Assembly: GCF_014154935.1 (NCBI RefSeq)
Contig: NZ_JACEHH010000018.1
Coordinates: 62,001 to 126,000, forward strand
Reading direction: 5' to 3'
Origin: Stieleria mannarensis
GTDB taxonomy: Bacteria > Planctomycetota > Planctomycetia > Pirellulales > Pirellulaceae
Length of the DNA stretch: 64,000 nucleotides
Positions 26,191 to 35,213 of the stretch are shown here, piece by piece. The translations under genes were made by a program, and so were the position numbers. Within the stretch, counting starts at the first letter, position 1, and every line of letters starts with the position of its first letter. The notes beneath the pieces were generated by a model. That model saw only the letters and a list, made by a program, of their open reading frames with translations. It did no database searches and had not been told where the DNA came from.

Positions 26191-29100
26191 CTACTGCTCG
26201 GACGGTTTGATCCAACTGGCCGGCAGCGTTTGATCCCCTCCGCCTCCGATCATCCCGGCGGGCAACCGGAACGACGATTGATTCACGTCGGGTTGAGGCG
26301 GCGTGGGCAGCGAGTCCGCGGGGCGTGCCGGCGGCAGGGGCTGGGTATCGAAACTCGGGTTCAAGATCGATTCTCCGGCCGGCTGACCGCCGACGGGCTT
26401 TTTCTGGTCGGTGATCACCCCGGGCGGCAACTCACCGACGACGATTTCACCGTCGATGGTCGGCTGCATGTCGGGATAGATCGTCGGCCCGATCGCCGGT
26501 CCCCATAGTCCATAGCCGCCGCTCAATCCGACATCGCCGTGAGCTTCCACAATGTCGGCCAGACACCAACTCATGCGGCTCGATTCGGTTTGCTTGATGT
26601 ACTCCAAGTCGTCTTCGCCGGTGACCAGCATCGGCGTCAGCACGACCAGCAATTCGTTCCGCCGCTCGGCTTCGAAGTCATACTTGAACAGGTTGCCCAG
26701 GACGGGGATGTTCGAAAGGTAAGGAAGCCGTCGGCTGTTGTTGGCGCGACTCTTTTGGATCAATCCACCCATGATCACCGTTTGGCCGCTCATGACCGAA
26801 AGCGTCGCTTGGGCGGTCGTGTCGACGATGTCTTCGATCAACACGGTTCCGCCGGTGCCGTCGGGAACCACGGTGCCGTTTCCTTCATCGCGGTCCGATC
26901 GCGTCACATCGACGTCCATCAAGATCGTTCCGTCGCTTCCCACTCGCGGCCGAATGTTCAGGATCAATCCCACCGTGATGTCTTCGATATTCTGCGTCAC
27001 GTTGTTGTTGGTCACCGTGCTGCCGCGGAATCGTGCGATTTGTCGCCCGACGTTGATCAGCGCCTCGGAGTTGTCGGCGGTCATCAATTGGGGCCGGCTG
27101 ATGATTTGTGCCCGCCCGGCGTCCTGCAACGTTCGGAACAGCAAACTGACCGACTCACTCGCCGCGTTCAGCACAAAACCGCCGTAGCCGATCGACGGGT
27201 TGGCTTGCCCCAGCCCGAAGGTTGACACGGTGGTGGCCGCCAAGTTGCCCTGTCCGAAATCATTGACATTCGGCACACCGGCGTCATTGAAGTTGAATCC
27301 CGGCGTTCCCGCAGCGGAGCTGCCCGGGACATCCGCGACTGCCTGCCCGCGGCTGAATGCCAGCGAATCCTGCAGCCCGAGTTCCGTGCCGATTTCAAAG
27401 GCGTCTTCCAGTGCGACTTCGGCCAACATCACCTTGATCAACACCATCGGGCGGCGACGGTCGAGTCGTTCGATCAGCAATCGGACTTCTTCGTACAGTC
27501 GCGGCGAAACGCTCAACAGGATGCTGTTGAAGTTCTCTTCGGCGATCGCCACGATGTCGCGATCCAACAGATCGTAGGGTCCCAGACCTTGCTGATATTG
27601 CTGGATCGTGGTTTGCGATTGCTGGCGTTCGTTGACGTAGTTGGTGATCGCCGCGGCGACCAACACCGCTTCGTTGTGCTTCAGCCAAATCACTTCGGTG
27701 ATGCGTTCGGCAAAGCCTTCGCTGTCGAGCCGCAGCAAGATGCTTTCGACGACTTCCAGGTCCGACGACGATCCGCTGGCCACGATGCTGTTGGTGCGGA
27801 TGTCGGTCGAAAAGCGGAGCGGCACGAGCGAGCTTTCCGCCGCGGCCGTCGACGGGGGCAGTCCGGCGGCGTTGGCGCCGCCGATGCTGGTGCCACTGGT
27901 CGCCGCGTCGGAACCGAACAGGGTTTCCAGCGAGGCGGCCAGTTGTGCCGCGTCACCGTTTTCAATGGTGAACACTTTGACGAGCGAATCGATGCCGGGG
28001 GCTTGGTCCAATTGCCGGATCAGCTCGGCGATCAGCGGCATGCTGGACGAGGGGGCGCGGACGACGATCGAGTTGGAGTTCGCTTCGGCCGTGATCGTGG
28101 CCCCGGCCAAGATGCCGGATTCCACCATCCGTCGCTCGTCGCTGTCGACGGTCAGGATGGAAAGCGATGTCGATGGCGCGGTGGCATCACCCGCCGAAGC
28201 GACTTCGCCGGTCGCAAACGCGTCTTGCAGCGTCGTGGCCAGGTCTTCGGCGACCGCGTTGTTGAGCGGAAAGACACGCAACTCGCTCGTCGCGGGCGTC
28301 TTTTCCACGTCCAGTTCGTTGATCAATCGCGTCACCTCGGTCATATCCCGCGGTGCGGCACTGACGATCAACGAGTTGGTACGGTAGTCGGCCGAAATCC
28401 GCACGCGTGGTCCCAGACCGTTGCGGACGTCTTCTTCGATGCCCGGGCGATTGCTAAAGAACGTCAAAATGGCGTCTTGGGCATCGACGGCCGAGGCGTT
28501 CTGCAAACGGAACACCCGCAACCGACTGGCTTCTTCGACGGGCTGGTCGATCTTGCCAATCAAGTCTTCCAGCGACGCGATCGCTTCGGCGCGGCCGATC
28601 AACAACAACGCATTGGGGCTGTCCAGCGACGTGATGCTGACGTCGCCTTGACGCGTCGACAGGACATCGTCGTACAGCTGGGTCAGCAATTCCGCGACCG
28701 CGTTGGCGTCGGCGTGCTCGAGCGCGACGACTTTGGAATCGGGCTGGGTCAATTCAGCCTTGGATTCAATCTCCTTGATCAATTCCATCACGCGTTGGAC
28801 GTCGCGGGTCGCACCCTTGACGATGATCTGTCCCAGTTCGGGAACGTATTCGATTTGCACGTCGCCCAGCGGGCCGGCGCCTTCCACGCCGGTGCCCTGA
28901 CCGTCTTGCGGGCCAGCCGCGTCGGGCGCGCTGCCTTGATCGGCTTGCATCACCGCATTGCGGAAGACGCTCTGACCGGGGCTGGACATGTCATCGCCAC
29001 GCAGTGCACGCAACAATCGCATCGTGCGTTGAACCGGAGCCATGTCCGCTTTTTGCAAGCGGTGCACTTGGGTGACGTCGTCGTAACGATTGGGGACGCG

Positions 29101-29838
29101 GTCCAGGGCGCTGATCATCTTTTCCCAACCCGGAATTGCGGGATCGGGGGCTTGGACGGTGACCTGGTTTTGCCGGCGATCGACTTCGACCAACGTCCCT
29201 TGCATCGGCGGCACGTTCATCTGGAACGTGACCTGATTGCCGTTGTTGCGGGTCGTCATTGGGACGTCTTGGCCGGCGGCCTGTTTCAAGTCGCGTTCGA
29301 ATTCACGCCAGGAAATGTTCTGCAGCCGCACGCTGATCGGGCCGGCCGAAACCGAAGACGCTTGGCGGACGGCACCGGCGACCAGCGACTTGACCTGCGA
29401 TGCGATCACTGCCTGGTCCTTGGCCGGCGCCATGACCACCAGTTGGCTGTTGGCCGGGTCGGGCGAGATCGTGATCCCCGGCAGGTCTTGGTAGCGAAGG
29501 CTGAGCGCCGTTGCGATCGCGTCGGCATGGATCGAGGGCACGGCCAGTTTTCGCAGTTGCGGCGAATCACTCACTGCCGATGCCGGTGTCGTCGCGGCCA
29601 CCGTCCGAATGTGCCCTTGGGGCGACACGCCGGTACTGGCTTGCATGTACCGATGGTAGGCTTCGGCGTTCATCGACGGCATTCGCGAGGGCCCACTTCC
29701 AGGGGCGATCTCGGGAGGACCGGTTTGCGGCGTTTGAGCACACGCGGTCGACACGGCAATCGCCGCGACAAGCTTCACGCTTAACGCTCGCCTGAGACCG
29801 ACGGCGACTGGGGAGACGATGGTTTTCAAACGGTGCAC
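26191..29838 (-). CDS. Oversized secretin, GspD/type II-III secretion superfamily
   Basis: 1,215 residues, about twice a usual GspD. After a signal peptide (core LVAAIAVSTACAQ) the N-terminal half contains at least five NolW-like secretin_N repeats with the alternating 'NSIVVRAP / LIAELIRQLD' pattern; examples are around VVALEHADANAVAELLTQL, VFRLQNASAVDAQD and VFPLNNAVAEDLATTL. The C-terminal secretin core is clear: ISRPQLMTADNSEA, VGLILNIRPRVG, QTVIMGGLIQ, LPYLSNIPVLGNLFKYD and ELLVVLTP. A Pro-rich tail follows. It forms an outer-membrane export ring. I chose GTG at 29838 because AAAGGTG lies six bases upstream and the open frame above it enters the divergent deaminase gene. No gspE/F or other type II genes are adjacent. 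Confidence 0.9.
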   Translation of the reverse strand: MHRLKTIVSPVAVGLRRALSVKLVAAIAVSTACAQTPQTGPPEIAPGSGPSRMPSMNAEAYHRYMQASTGVSPQGHIRTVAATTPASAVSDSPQLRKLAVPSIHADAIATALSLRYQDLPGITISPDPANSQLVVMAPAKDQAVIASQVKSLVAGAVRQASSVSAGPISVRLQNISWREFERDLKQAAGQDVPMTTRNNGNQVTFQMNVPPMQGTLVEVDRRQNQVTVQAPDPAIPGWEKMISALDRVPNRYDDVTQVHRLQKADMAPVQRTMRLLRALRGDDMSSPGQSVFRNAVMQADQGSAPDAAGPQDGQGTGVEGAGPLGDVQIEYVPELGQIIVKGATRDVQRVMELIKEIESKAELTQPDSKVVALEHADANAVAELLTQLYDDVLSTRQGDVSITSLDSPNALLLIGRAEAIASLEDLIGKIDQPVEEASRLRVFRLQNASAVDAQDAILTFFSNRPGIEEDVRNGLGPRVRISADYRTNSLIVSAAPRDMTEVTRLINELDVEKTPATSELRVFPLNNAVAEDLATTLQDAFATGEVASAGDATAPSTSLSILTVDSDERRMVESGILAGATITAEANSNSIVVRAPSSSMPLIAELIRQLDQAPGIDSLVKVFTIENGDAAQLAASLETLFGSDAATSGTSIGGANAAGLPPSTAAAESSLVPLRFSTDIRTNSIVASGSSSDLEVVESILLRLDSEGFAERITEVIWLKHNEAVLVAAAITNYVNERQQSQTTIQQYQQGLGPYDLLDRDIVAIAEENFNSILLSVSPRLYEEVRLLIERLDRRRPMVLIKVMLAEVALEDAFEIGTELGLQDSLAFSRGQAVADVPGSSAAGTPGFNFNDAGVPNVNDFGQGNLAATTVSTFGLGQANPSIGYGGFVLNAASESVSLLFRTLQDAGRAQIISRPQLMTADNSEALINVGRQIARFRGSTVTNNNVTQNIEDITVGLILNIRPRVGSDGTILMDVDVTRSDRDEGNGTVVPDGTGGTVLIEDIVDTTAQATLSVMSGQTVIMGGLIQKSRANNSRRLPYLSNIPVLGNLFKYDFEAERRNELLVVLTPMLVTGEDDLEYIKQTESSRMSWCLADIVEAHGDVGLSGGYGLWGPAIGPTIYPDMQPTIDGEIVVGELPPGVITDQKKPVGGQPAGESILNPSFDTQPLPPARPADSLPTPPQPDVNQSSFRLPAGMIGGGGDQTLPASWIKPSEQ

Positions 29839-29851
29839 GGGCAACACCTTT
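29839..29851 (-). promoter_or_regulatory. Shine-Dalgarno that decides the secretin start
   Basis: On the minus strand AAAGGTG (29851-29845) is followed by TTGCCC and then the GTG at 29838-29836. Other in-frame GTG/TTG codons at 29847 and 29844 fall inside this site and are poorer starts. Confidence 0.55.
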
Positions 29852-30124
29852 AGGCGTACAGGGTCAACGACAGACAGAACGGAGCTCCAAGAGCGCTTCC
29901 TCCGCTCATCCCTGGTGATCGACTCCCCCGTTGCATCCCCTACAGTCAAACTGACCGCGATACTGGCAGCGAATCGATCGATCAGGCATGATTGCCACAA
30001 CACGTAACGAACCCAAAGTTTCGGTAAGCCTGGGAAGATATGCCGGTCCGGCAGACAACGCGCCGGTTGAAAGCCGGTCGAAATTCGCCCAGATTCGTCC
30101 ATTCGATGCACCCGACGAGGCAAC
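29852..30124. other. Divergent spacer, secretin / guanine deaminase
   Basis: No gene supported. The secretin frame stays open through it by chance. Must hold the promoters of both genes; I saw no repeat or operator I would name. Confidence 0.4.
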
Positions 30125-31375
30125 ATGATCACACTTGGCGGCCAAATCCTGCAGTCCGAACCCGAGGGATACGCGACAATCCGACCTGGAATCGTGGAAA
30201 TCGCCGACGGCCGAATCGTCGGCCTGGGTTTCGGCCAAGTGTCCAACAAGGTCGATCACGGTGGTCCCGACGCATTGATTTGCCCCGGATTCATCGACAC
30301 CCACCTGCATCTGCCCCAGTTTGACTCGATCGGGGCCGCCGGAATGCGGCTGCTGCCATGGTTGCAGGACGTGATTTTCCCGGCCGAACAACGCTGGAAC
30401 GATCTTGATTTCGCCAGATCGATGATCGATCGCGTCACGGGGCAGTGCCTCGGGGTGGGCACGACGGGCATTTGCGCCTACGCCACCGTCGATCATGATG
30501 CCACCATCGCGGCGTTGACAGCGTTTGGCGAGATCGGATTTCGCGGTGTGATCGGGCAGGTGATGATGGACCGGGACGCGCCGCCGCCATTGCTGCGTCC
30601 GAGTGAACAGTTGGTCGACCAAGTGGCGCGGACACTGGATCGGTTTCCGCCCGACGGCCCCATGGCCGCCGCGGTGACGCCTCGATTCGCACTTTCCTGC
30701 AGCGAGGCGTTGCTGGAGGATGCAGGGCGGTTGGCCGCATCCCATGACGCGATCATCCAGACCCATCTGGCCGAAACGGTGGCCGAATGCGACGCGGTCG
30801 GCAAAGGCTTCGGCGGCCGAGACTACGTGGATGTTTATGACGGTGCGGGGCTGTTGACGCCGCGCAGCATCCTCGGGCACGGCATCCATTTGGATTCGCC
30901 GTCCCAAGACCGACTGGCACGCCGTGGCAGCCTCATCGCTCATTGCCCGACGGCGAACTCCTTTCTCGGCAGCGGGACGATGAACCGTCACTCACACCGG
31001 TCACACGGAATCCCCGTGACACTCGGCAGTGACATCGGGGCGGGATTTGAACGCAGCATGGTTCGCGTCGGTCGGGCGATGATCGAAGCGGCGATGCGAA
31101 TTTCGATCGACGCCGGTCACGGAGTTGATGATCGAACCCGCATCCCGTCGGCCGCCGAAGCATGGCACCAAATCACCGCCGGAAATGCCGATGCACTTGG
31201 GTGGGACGACGTGGGCCGCATCGCCGTGGGCCGCCGTGCCGATCTGTTGGTCATTCGGCCGGATATTGCGTGGTTGGATTCACGCCAGCCGCTGGCGGCG
31301 TTGATGTTCGCTTGGGATGATCGTTGGATCGAAACGACGATTTTGGGCGGGCGGGTTCGGTTTTGTTCGGCATAG
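30125..31375 (+). CDS. guaD: Guanine deaminase-like amidohydrolase
   Basis: 416 residues. The amidohydrolase metal site is complete: PGFIDTHLHLPQFDSIG (HxH pair followed by the LPQ typical of guanine deaminase), QTHLAE, LGHGIHLD, and GSDIGAGFERSM near the C-terminal third. The PTANSFLGSG segment after HCPTANS is also characteristic of guanine deaminase, which converts guanine to xanthine. The family is soluble and cytoplasmic; no signal peptide is seen. The alternative is another aryl-group deaminase of the same superfamily. Divergent from the secretin gene with ~286 bp between starts; 49 bp upstream of dinB, so the two may be co-transcribed. Confidence 0.88.
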   Translation: MITLGGQILQSEPEGYATIRPGIVEIADGRIVGLGFGQVSNKVDHGGPDALICPGFIDTHLHLPQFDSIGAAGMRLLPWLQDVIFPAEQRWNDLDFARSMIDRVTGQCLGVGTTGICAYATVDHDATIAALTAFGEIGFRGVIGQVMMDRDAPPPLLRPSEQLVDQVARTLDRFPPDGPMAAAVTPRFALSCSEALLEDAGRLAASHDAIIQTHLAETVAECDAVGKGFGGRDYVDVYDGAGLLTPRSILGHGIHLDSPSQDRLARRGSLIAHCPTANSFLGSGTMNRHSHRSHGIPVTLGSDIGAGFERSMVRVGRAMIEAAMRISIDAGHGVDDRTRIPSAAEAWHQITAGNADALGWDDVGRIAVGRRADLLVIRPDIAWLDSRQPLAALMFAWDDRWIETTILGGRVRFCSA

Positions 31376-31424
31376 GACGTCGTGCAATGAACCATCGTCC
31401 GCAACTTGTTCCATCGGCCAGATC

Positions 31425-32600
31425 ATGATTTTGCACATCGACATGGACGCGTTTTATGCGTCGATTGAACAGCGTGATCATCCGGAATTAATAGGCCGAC
31501 CGGTGGTCGTCGGGGGCAGCAAGACCGGGCGTGGCGTCGTGGCGGCGGCCAGCTATGAAGCCCGTCAATATGGGATTCACAGTGCGATGCCGGGCCGCCG
31601 GGCCGCCGAGCTTTGCCCGCACGCCGTGTTCGTTCGCGGGCGTCTGTCTCATTACGCCGACGTGGGGCGACAGGTGCGTGAGATTTTTGGCCGGTTCACA
31701 CCGATCATCCAACCCTTGTCGCTGGACGAAGCGTTCTTGGATGTCGCCGGAATGGAGCGTTTGCACGGCGATGCCGAAACGATCGGACGAAGCATCAAGG
31801 ACGCGATCGAAAACGAACTGCAACTGACCGCCAGTGTCGGCATCGCTCCCCGGAAGTTCGTGGCAAAAATTGCCAGCGACTTGGACAAACCCAACGGCTT
31901 CGTCGTGGTCAAGGAATCGGATCTGACGTCGTTTCTGGATCCGCTAGGGGTCGAAAAACTTTGGGGCGTCGGCTCGGTCGCACAGGCTCGCCTGCATCGT
32001 CTGGGGCTGAAATCGATTCGCGACGTCCGACTCTACGATCACGAGTTGTTGGTATCCAAGCTGGGCGATTGGGGGCACCACCTTTGGAAACTGGCCAACG
32101 GGATCGATTCGCGAGGCGTGGTCCCGGACCGAAGCGCCAAGCAAATCAGTCATGAACGCACCTTTGCCGACGACCAAAGCGATGCCGAACTGTTGCACGG
32201 CGTCGTTTGTTTCCTCTGTGAACAGACGGCGATGCGGTTGCGTCGCAGCGGCAGAATGACGTCCACGATCACGTTGAAGTATCGACGCGAGGACTTCAAG
32301 ACGTTCAACAAATCGCGGACCTTGCAGGCACCGACCGACCAGACCGGAAGGATCATCCGGGTCGCGGTGGAGCTGTTGGAGGAAATGCGACGCAACGAAC
32401 CGCGTGCGGTGCGATTGCTGGGCGTCTCGCTGGGAACCCTGGTCGGTTCGGACCGACCGGTGCAGTTGTCGTTGTTCGATGATCCGCAGCAACAGCAAGC
32501 CGAGCGCAAGGTCGATCAGGTCGTCGATCAGCTTTCGCAAAAGCTGGGCGGCAAGACGGTGTATCGGGCGGCCAGTCATCGTTGGCGGCATCGCCAATGA
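31425..32600 (+). CDS. dinB: DNA polymerase IV (Y-family)
   Basis: 391 residues. MILHIDMDAFYASIEQRDHP gives the first catalytic carboxylate and the steric-gate region, SLDEAFLDV the catalytic Asp-Glu pair, VVVGGSKTGRGVVAAASYEAR the nucleotide contacts, and SVGIAPRKFVAKIASDLDKPNG the typical fold segment; LWGVG begins the thumb HhH. The tail QLSLFDD is a good sliding-clamp binding motif. Error-prone lesion-bypass polymerase of the DNA damage response. Start at the ATG of MILHID; the longer open frame overlaps the upstream gene. I see no LexA-like box that I would claim. Confidence 0.96.
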   Translation: MILHIDMDAFYASIEQRDHPELIGRPVVVGGSKTGRGVVAAASYEARQYGIHSAMPGRRAAELCPHAVFVRGRLSHYADVGRQVREIFGRFTPIIQPLSLDEAFLDVAGMERLHGDAETIGRSIKDAIENELQLTASVGIAPRKFVAKIASDLDKPNGFVVVKESDLTSFLDPLGVEKLWGVGSVAQARLHRLGLKSIRDVRLYDHELLVSKLGDWGHHLWKLANGIDSRGVVPDRSAKQISHERTFADDQSDAELLHGVVCFLCEQTAMRLRRSGRMTSTITLKYRREDFKTFNKSRTLQAPTDQTGRIIRVAVELLEEMRRNEPRAVRLLGVSLGTLVGSDRPVQLSLFDDPQQQQAERKVDQVVDQLSQKLGGKTVYRAASHRWRHRQ

Positions 32601-32613
32601 TGCGGCCATAAAA

Positions 32614-32649
32614 AAACGGCCGTCTTTCCGCAGGCAAAGACGGCCGTTT
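32614..32649. terminator. Intrinsic terminator between convergent dinB and response regulator
   Basis: Perfect 14-bp stem AAACGGCCGTCTTT / AAAGACGGCCGTTT with an 8-nt loop. On the minus strand the stem is followed by TTT extending into ATGG, so it works best for the regulator gene; it can also stop dinB transcription. Confidence 0.85.
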
Positions 32650-32673
32650 GGGTTCAATGATTTGACGTTTCGG

Positions 32674-33306
32674 TCAGACCAGGTTCTTTCGCACGGCCCA
32701 AACAGCCGCTTGCGTGCGGTCGGTCACGCCGATCTTTCGCAAGATGTGCTGAACGTGTTCCTTGACCGTTTCGTAGCTGATGCCCAGCATCTTGGCGATT
32801 TCTTTGTTGGTCAGGCCTTGGGCCATTTGACGCAACACTTCGCTTTCACGATGGGTCAACGGAACGTCCAATTCTTGGCTCAGTCGTGGCGTTGCCAACG
32901 CACCGGTGACGCGACGCAATTCTTCGCGGGTCCAAGCCGATTCGCCGCTTGCCGCCGTGTTCAGGGCGTCGATCAATCGCTCACGCGGAGCAGATTTGAG
33001 GACATAGCCGGCTGCTCCCAGAGCGACCGCGCGGGCGATGTAGGTCGGGTTGTCGTAGGCCGAGTAAAGCACGATCGGCAGATCGGGGTGATCCAGTTTC
33101 AACCGTCCCAGCGTGTTCAGTCCGTCGCCGCCGTCCATGCGGATGTCCATCAAAACACAATCGGGCACCGAGCGTTCGACTGCTGCCAGGGCTTCTGCTG
33201 CGTTGCAGGCCTCTTCGGCGACAACCAGATCGGTTCCTTCCAGCATCGCCTTCAGGCCCATCCGGATGACCAAATGATCGTCGACCACTAATAGATTCTT
33301 ACTCAT
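32674..33306 (-). CDS. NarL/FixJ-type response regulator
   Basis: 210 residues. Receiver domain: VVDDH (8-11 acidic pair), phospho-acceptor Asp54 in VLMDIRMDGGDGL, switch Ser/Tyr region LYSAYDN, and Lys104 in YVLKSAP. Output domain: LuxR-type HTH with LTHRESEVLRQMAQGLTNKEIAKMLGISYETVKEHVQHILRKIGV (148-192). It binds DNA as a dimer after phosphorylation. No histidine kinase gene is adjacent, so it is an orphan. Strong Shine-Dalgarno AAAGGAG (33318-33312) five bases before the ATG. A clean intrinsic terminator follows the gene. A 716-bp gap of unusual composition lies upstream. Confidence 0.95.
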   Translation of the reverse strand: MSKNLLVVDDHLVIRMGLKAMLEGTDLVVAEEACNAAEALAAVERSVPDCVLMDIRMDGGDGLNTLGRLKLDHPDLPIVLYSAYDNPTYIARAVALGAAGYVLKSAPRERLIDALNTAASGESAWTREELRRVTGALATPRLSQELDVPLTHRESEVLRQMAQGLTNKEIAKMLGISYETVKEHVQHILRKIGVTDRTQAAVWAVRKNLV

Positions 33307-34022
33307 AGAATCTCCTTTCTCGATTCAAGGGGTTGGATTTTCTGTGCCCTGCTAACACTACCCACCTCAAATTGGGGGCTTACAGTTGGCGGGGTAAGAA
33401 ATGTGAAAATAAAACTCTTCGGTGCTCAGGTTGTCGTCCAACCACACCACTCTCTACGTCTTGCTGCCCGGCAACACCGTCACGCGGTGATTCGAACAAC
33501 GTGCAGACCACTTGGCATCCTGCCACACCGTTCGCCTTCCTCTGTTCCTCGAAAGGAGCTCATCGTCAGAACTACAATGTCGGCGTGAAGCCATTCTCCG
33601 CCCCACGCCTCCTGACTGGATATCAATCCGCTTAGGGGAGTGCTTTGCTATGAAAAACCGGGTACTGCAGAGTATGACGGAAATCTCTGGCGCGAGACAG
33701 GTACGCTCACTACGTTTGGACGGCACTGTCACACCCAACGAGGGAGATATTGATCTCCCTTTGTCACCCAGGTACCCAGAAATCACTGTCTTTCCGCTTT
33801 TTTCTCGAAATCTTATTGATGAAAGGAATGCTTTTGGTGAACTGCGCCCGCCTTACAGCCCATTAACGAGGGTGTGGCGGGCACTGAGACACCTCTCGAG
33901 TGGCCCCGCCGTTGGTCGGACACTCTATTCTACGGGTGGCATGTGCGAATTCCCAATTGAAATCGTCGCCGAACGCGTCTTTTGCGGGTATTACTCCCCC
34001 CCTGGCACCTTCCCACAACCTG
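33307..34022. other. 716-bp gap of atypical composition; one doubtful small ORF
   Basis: Visibly richer in A/T and lacking the G/C-ending codons of neighbours. A possible ORF runs on the plus strand from the ATG at 33650 (AGGGGAGTG eight bases upstream) to 34057, 135 codons, but it has no third-position GC preference, no recognisable family, and overlaps the 3' end of the YdcF gene. A palindrome AGGGAGAT/ATCTCCCT lies at 33741-33760 and a T-run near 33798. The region could be a long leader of the response regulator, a structured RNA, or the remains of a foreign insertion. Confidence 0.35.
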
Positions 34023-35066
34023 TTACCGTCCCACAACCCATGCGAGTTGCTCCTTGAGCGCGATTGCAAACGACCGTCCCGCCCCGGCCGAAGGAATCAT
34101 GTCGCGGGGTGAGAGTGTGGCGATCGGCCGTCCGTTAAAATTGCATCCCAAAGGCGTGAACTCCAGCCCTCGTTTTTCCGCCAGCCGCATCGCCCTGGAC
34201 AGGTGGACCGCCGACGTGACCAACCCGATCGAATCCCCTCGGCGGGAGGCTTCGGCAGGGCTCCCGCGACGGGGCCCGACGAGCTGCAGCCAGGCGTCCG
34301 GGGGGGCCTCGAAAAAGGATTTCAAATGAATCATCTCCGCATCGGTGTTGACACCTGGCACTTCAAAAATGACATGATCGGGGACGCCGACCGAGGTCAA
34401 CATCTGGCGACCGATCCGCGACGGATCGCGGTAGTCATCGGTCCCCGTTCCGGTGCAGATCAGCGTTTTGGTTTTTCCGGCGTGCCAGAGCTGAGCGGCC
34501 AACAACAGACGTTGGCCGTCGTGGCCGAGTTGCGGAACGTCGAACCGATTGTCGTGGGCGTATCCGCCGAGCAAGACCACCGCGTCAAGCGGCTGTGTCA
34601 GCTGGCCTGCCGGATCTGCCGTCGCGGGGTATTCGAGCGATCGCAGGAAATGACCGGCGACCCAGCCGTTGAAGACGATTGAGAAGGCCAGCCATGCGAC
34701 CGCGAAGGTGACGGCCAGCGGCGTGCACTTCCTGACAGCGCTGGCAATGGTTGCGGCCAACAGGGACAACCAGATCACCGCGACGGGCATGACCAAACTG
34801 GTCGCGGTACGCTCGGCCGGCGACCGCCCGCCTTGAATCCCCGCCCAAGTGACCAGAGCGACGGCCAGCACACCGGCGGCGACGACGCCGATCAGACTTG
34901 CCCGGAACCAGCCGATCGGTCGCGCGAATGCCTCTTGCGAGTTCGGTGCGGTGGCTGCGTCCTCGTGAGAGCCCATGAATGATTGACTTTCCTTGGCGTT
35001 GTTCTTGATGGGAGTCGGCTGCGTCGCGAGGGGGCGCGTGGTGTGATCGGTGGTCGCCGAAAGCAT
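34023..35066 (-). CDS. YdcF/DUF218 family membrane protein
   Basis: 347 residues. A ~50-residue polar N terminus is followed by three to four hydrophobic helices, then the DUF218 domain: AVVLLGGYAHDNR, GHDGQRLLLAAQLWHAGK, LICTGTG, NTDAEMIHL, IGLVTSAVHLSRAMRLAEKRGLEFTPLGCNF and a final KEQLAWVVGR. The order and the closing 'KE...G.' match the family, in which E. coli SanA and YdcF are linked to envelope integrity; the biochemical activity is unknown. ATG at 35066 has TAGGAAG five bases upstream. The next gene, 147 bp away, is divergent. Confidence 0.85.
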   Translation of the reverse strand: MLSATTDHTTRPLATQPTPIKNNAKESQSFMGSHEDAATAPNSQEAFARPIGWFRASLIGVVAAGVLAVALVTWAGIQGGRSPAERTATSLVMPVAVIWLSLLAATIASAVRKCTPLAVTFAVAWLAFSIVFNGWVAGHFLRSLEYPATADPAGQLTQPLDAVVLLGGYAHDNRFDVPQLGHDGQRLLLAAQLWHAGKTKTLICTGTGTDDYRDPSRIGRQMLTSVGVPDHVIFEVPGVNTDAEMIHLKSFFEAPPDAWLQLVGPRRGSPAEASRRGDSIGLVTSAVHLSRAMRLAEKRGLEFTPLGCNFNGRPIATLSPRDMIPSAGAGRSFAIALKEQLAWVVGR

Positions 35067-35213
35067 AGCTGCTTCCTAAAGCGGACGAGGAGAAAAAAAG
35101 AAGCAATCGGAAGCCGGCGGTTATATTGGGGGGAAGCGGAACCTCGTCTCCGTGTTTATGTTGCTTGATCCCACCTGTGTTTCGTCCAAGACATTCCTAT
35201 TTTCAGGGACCCC

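Noticed and set aside
27589-29784. 731-codon open frame on the plus strand opposite the secretin
   Set aside because: Antisense shadow: composition is His/Arg/Gln/Asp-rich low-information protein, with no family match, opposite a clear secretin. The same applies to large shadows at 35304-36929, 42447-43673, 44063-45742 and 18482-19909.
29848-30249. Upstream extension of the secretin frame
   Set aside because: It would overlap the divergent guanine deaminase gene and encode a peptide without signal features; the start with a Shine-Dalgarno at 29838 gives a proper signal peptide.
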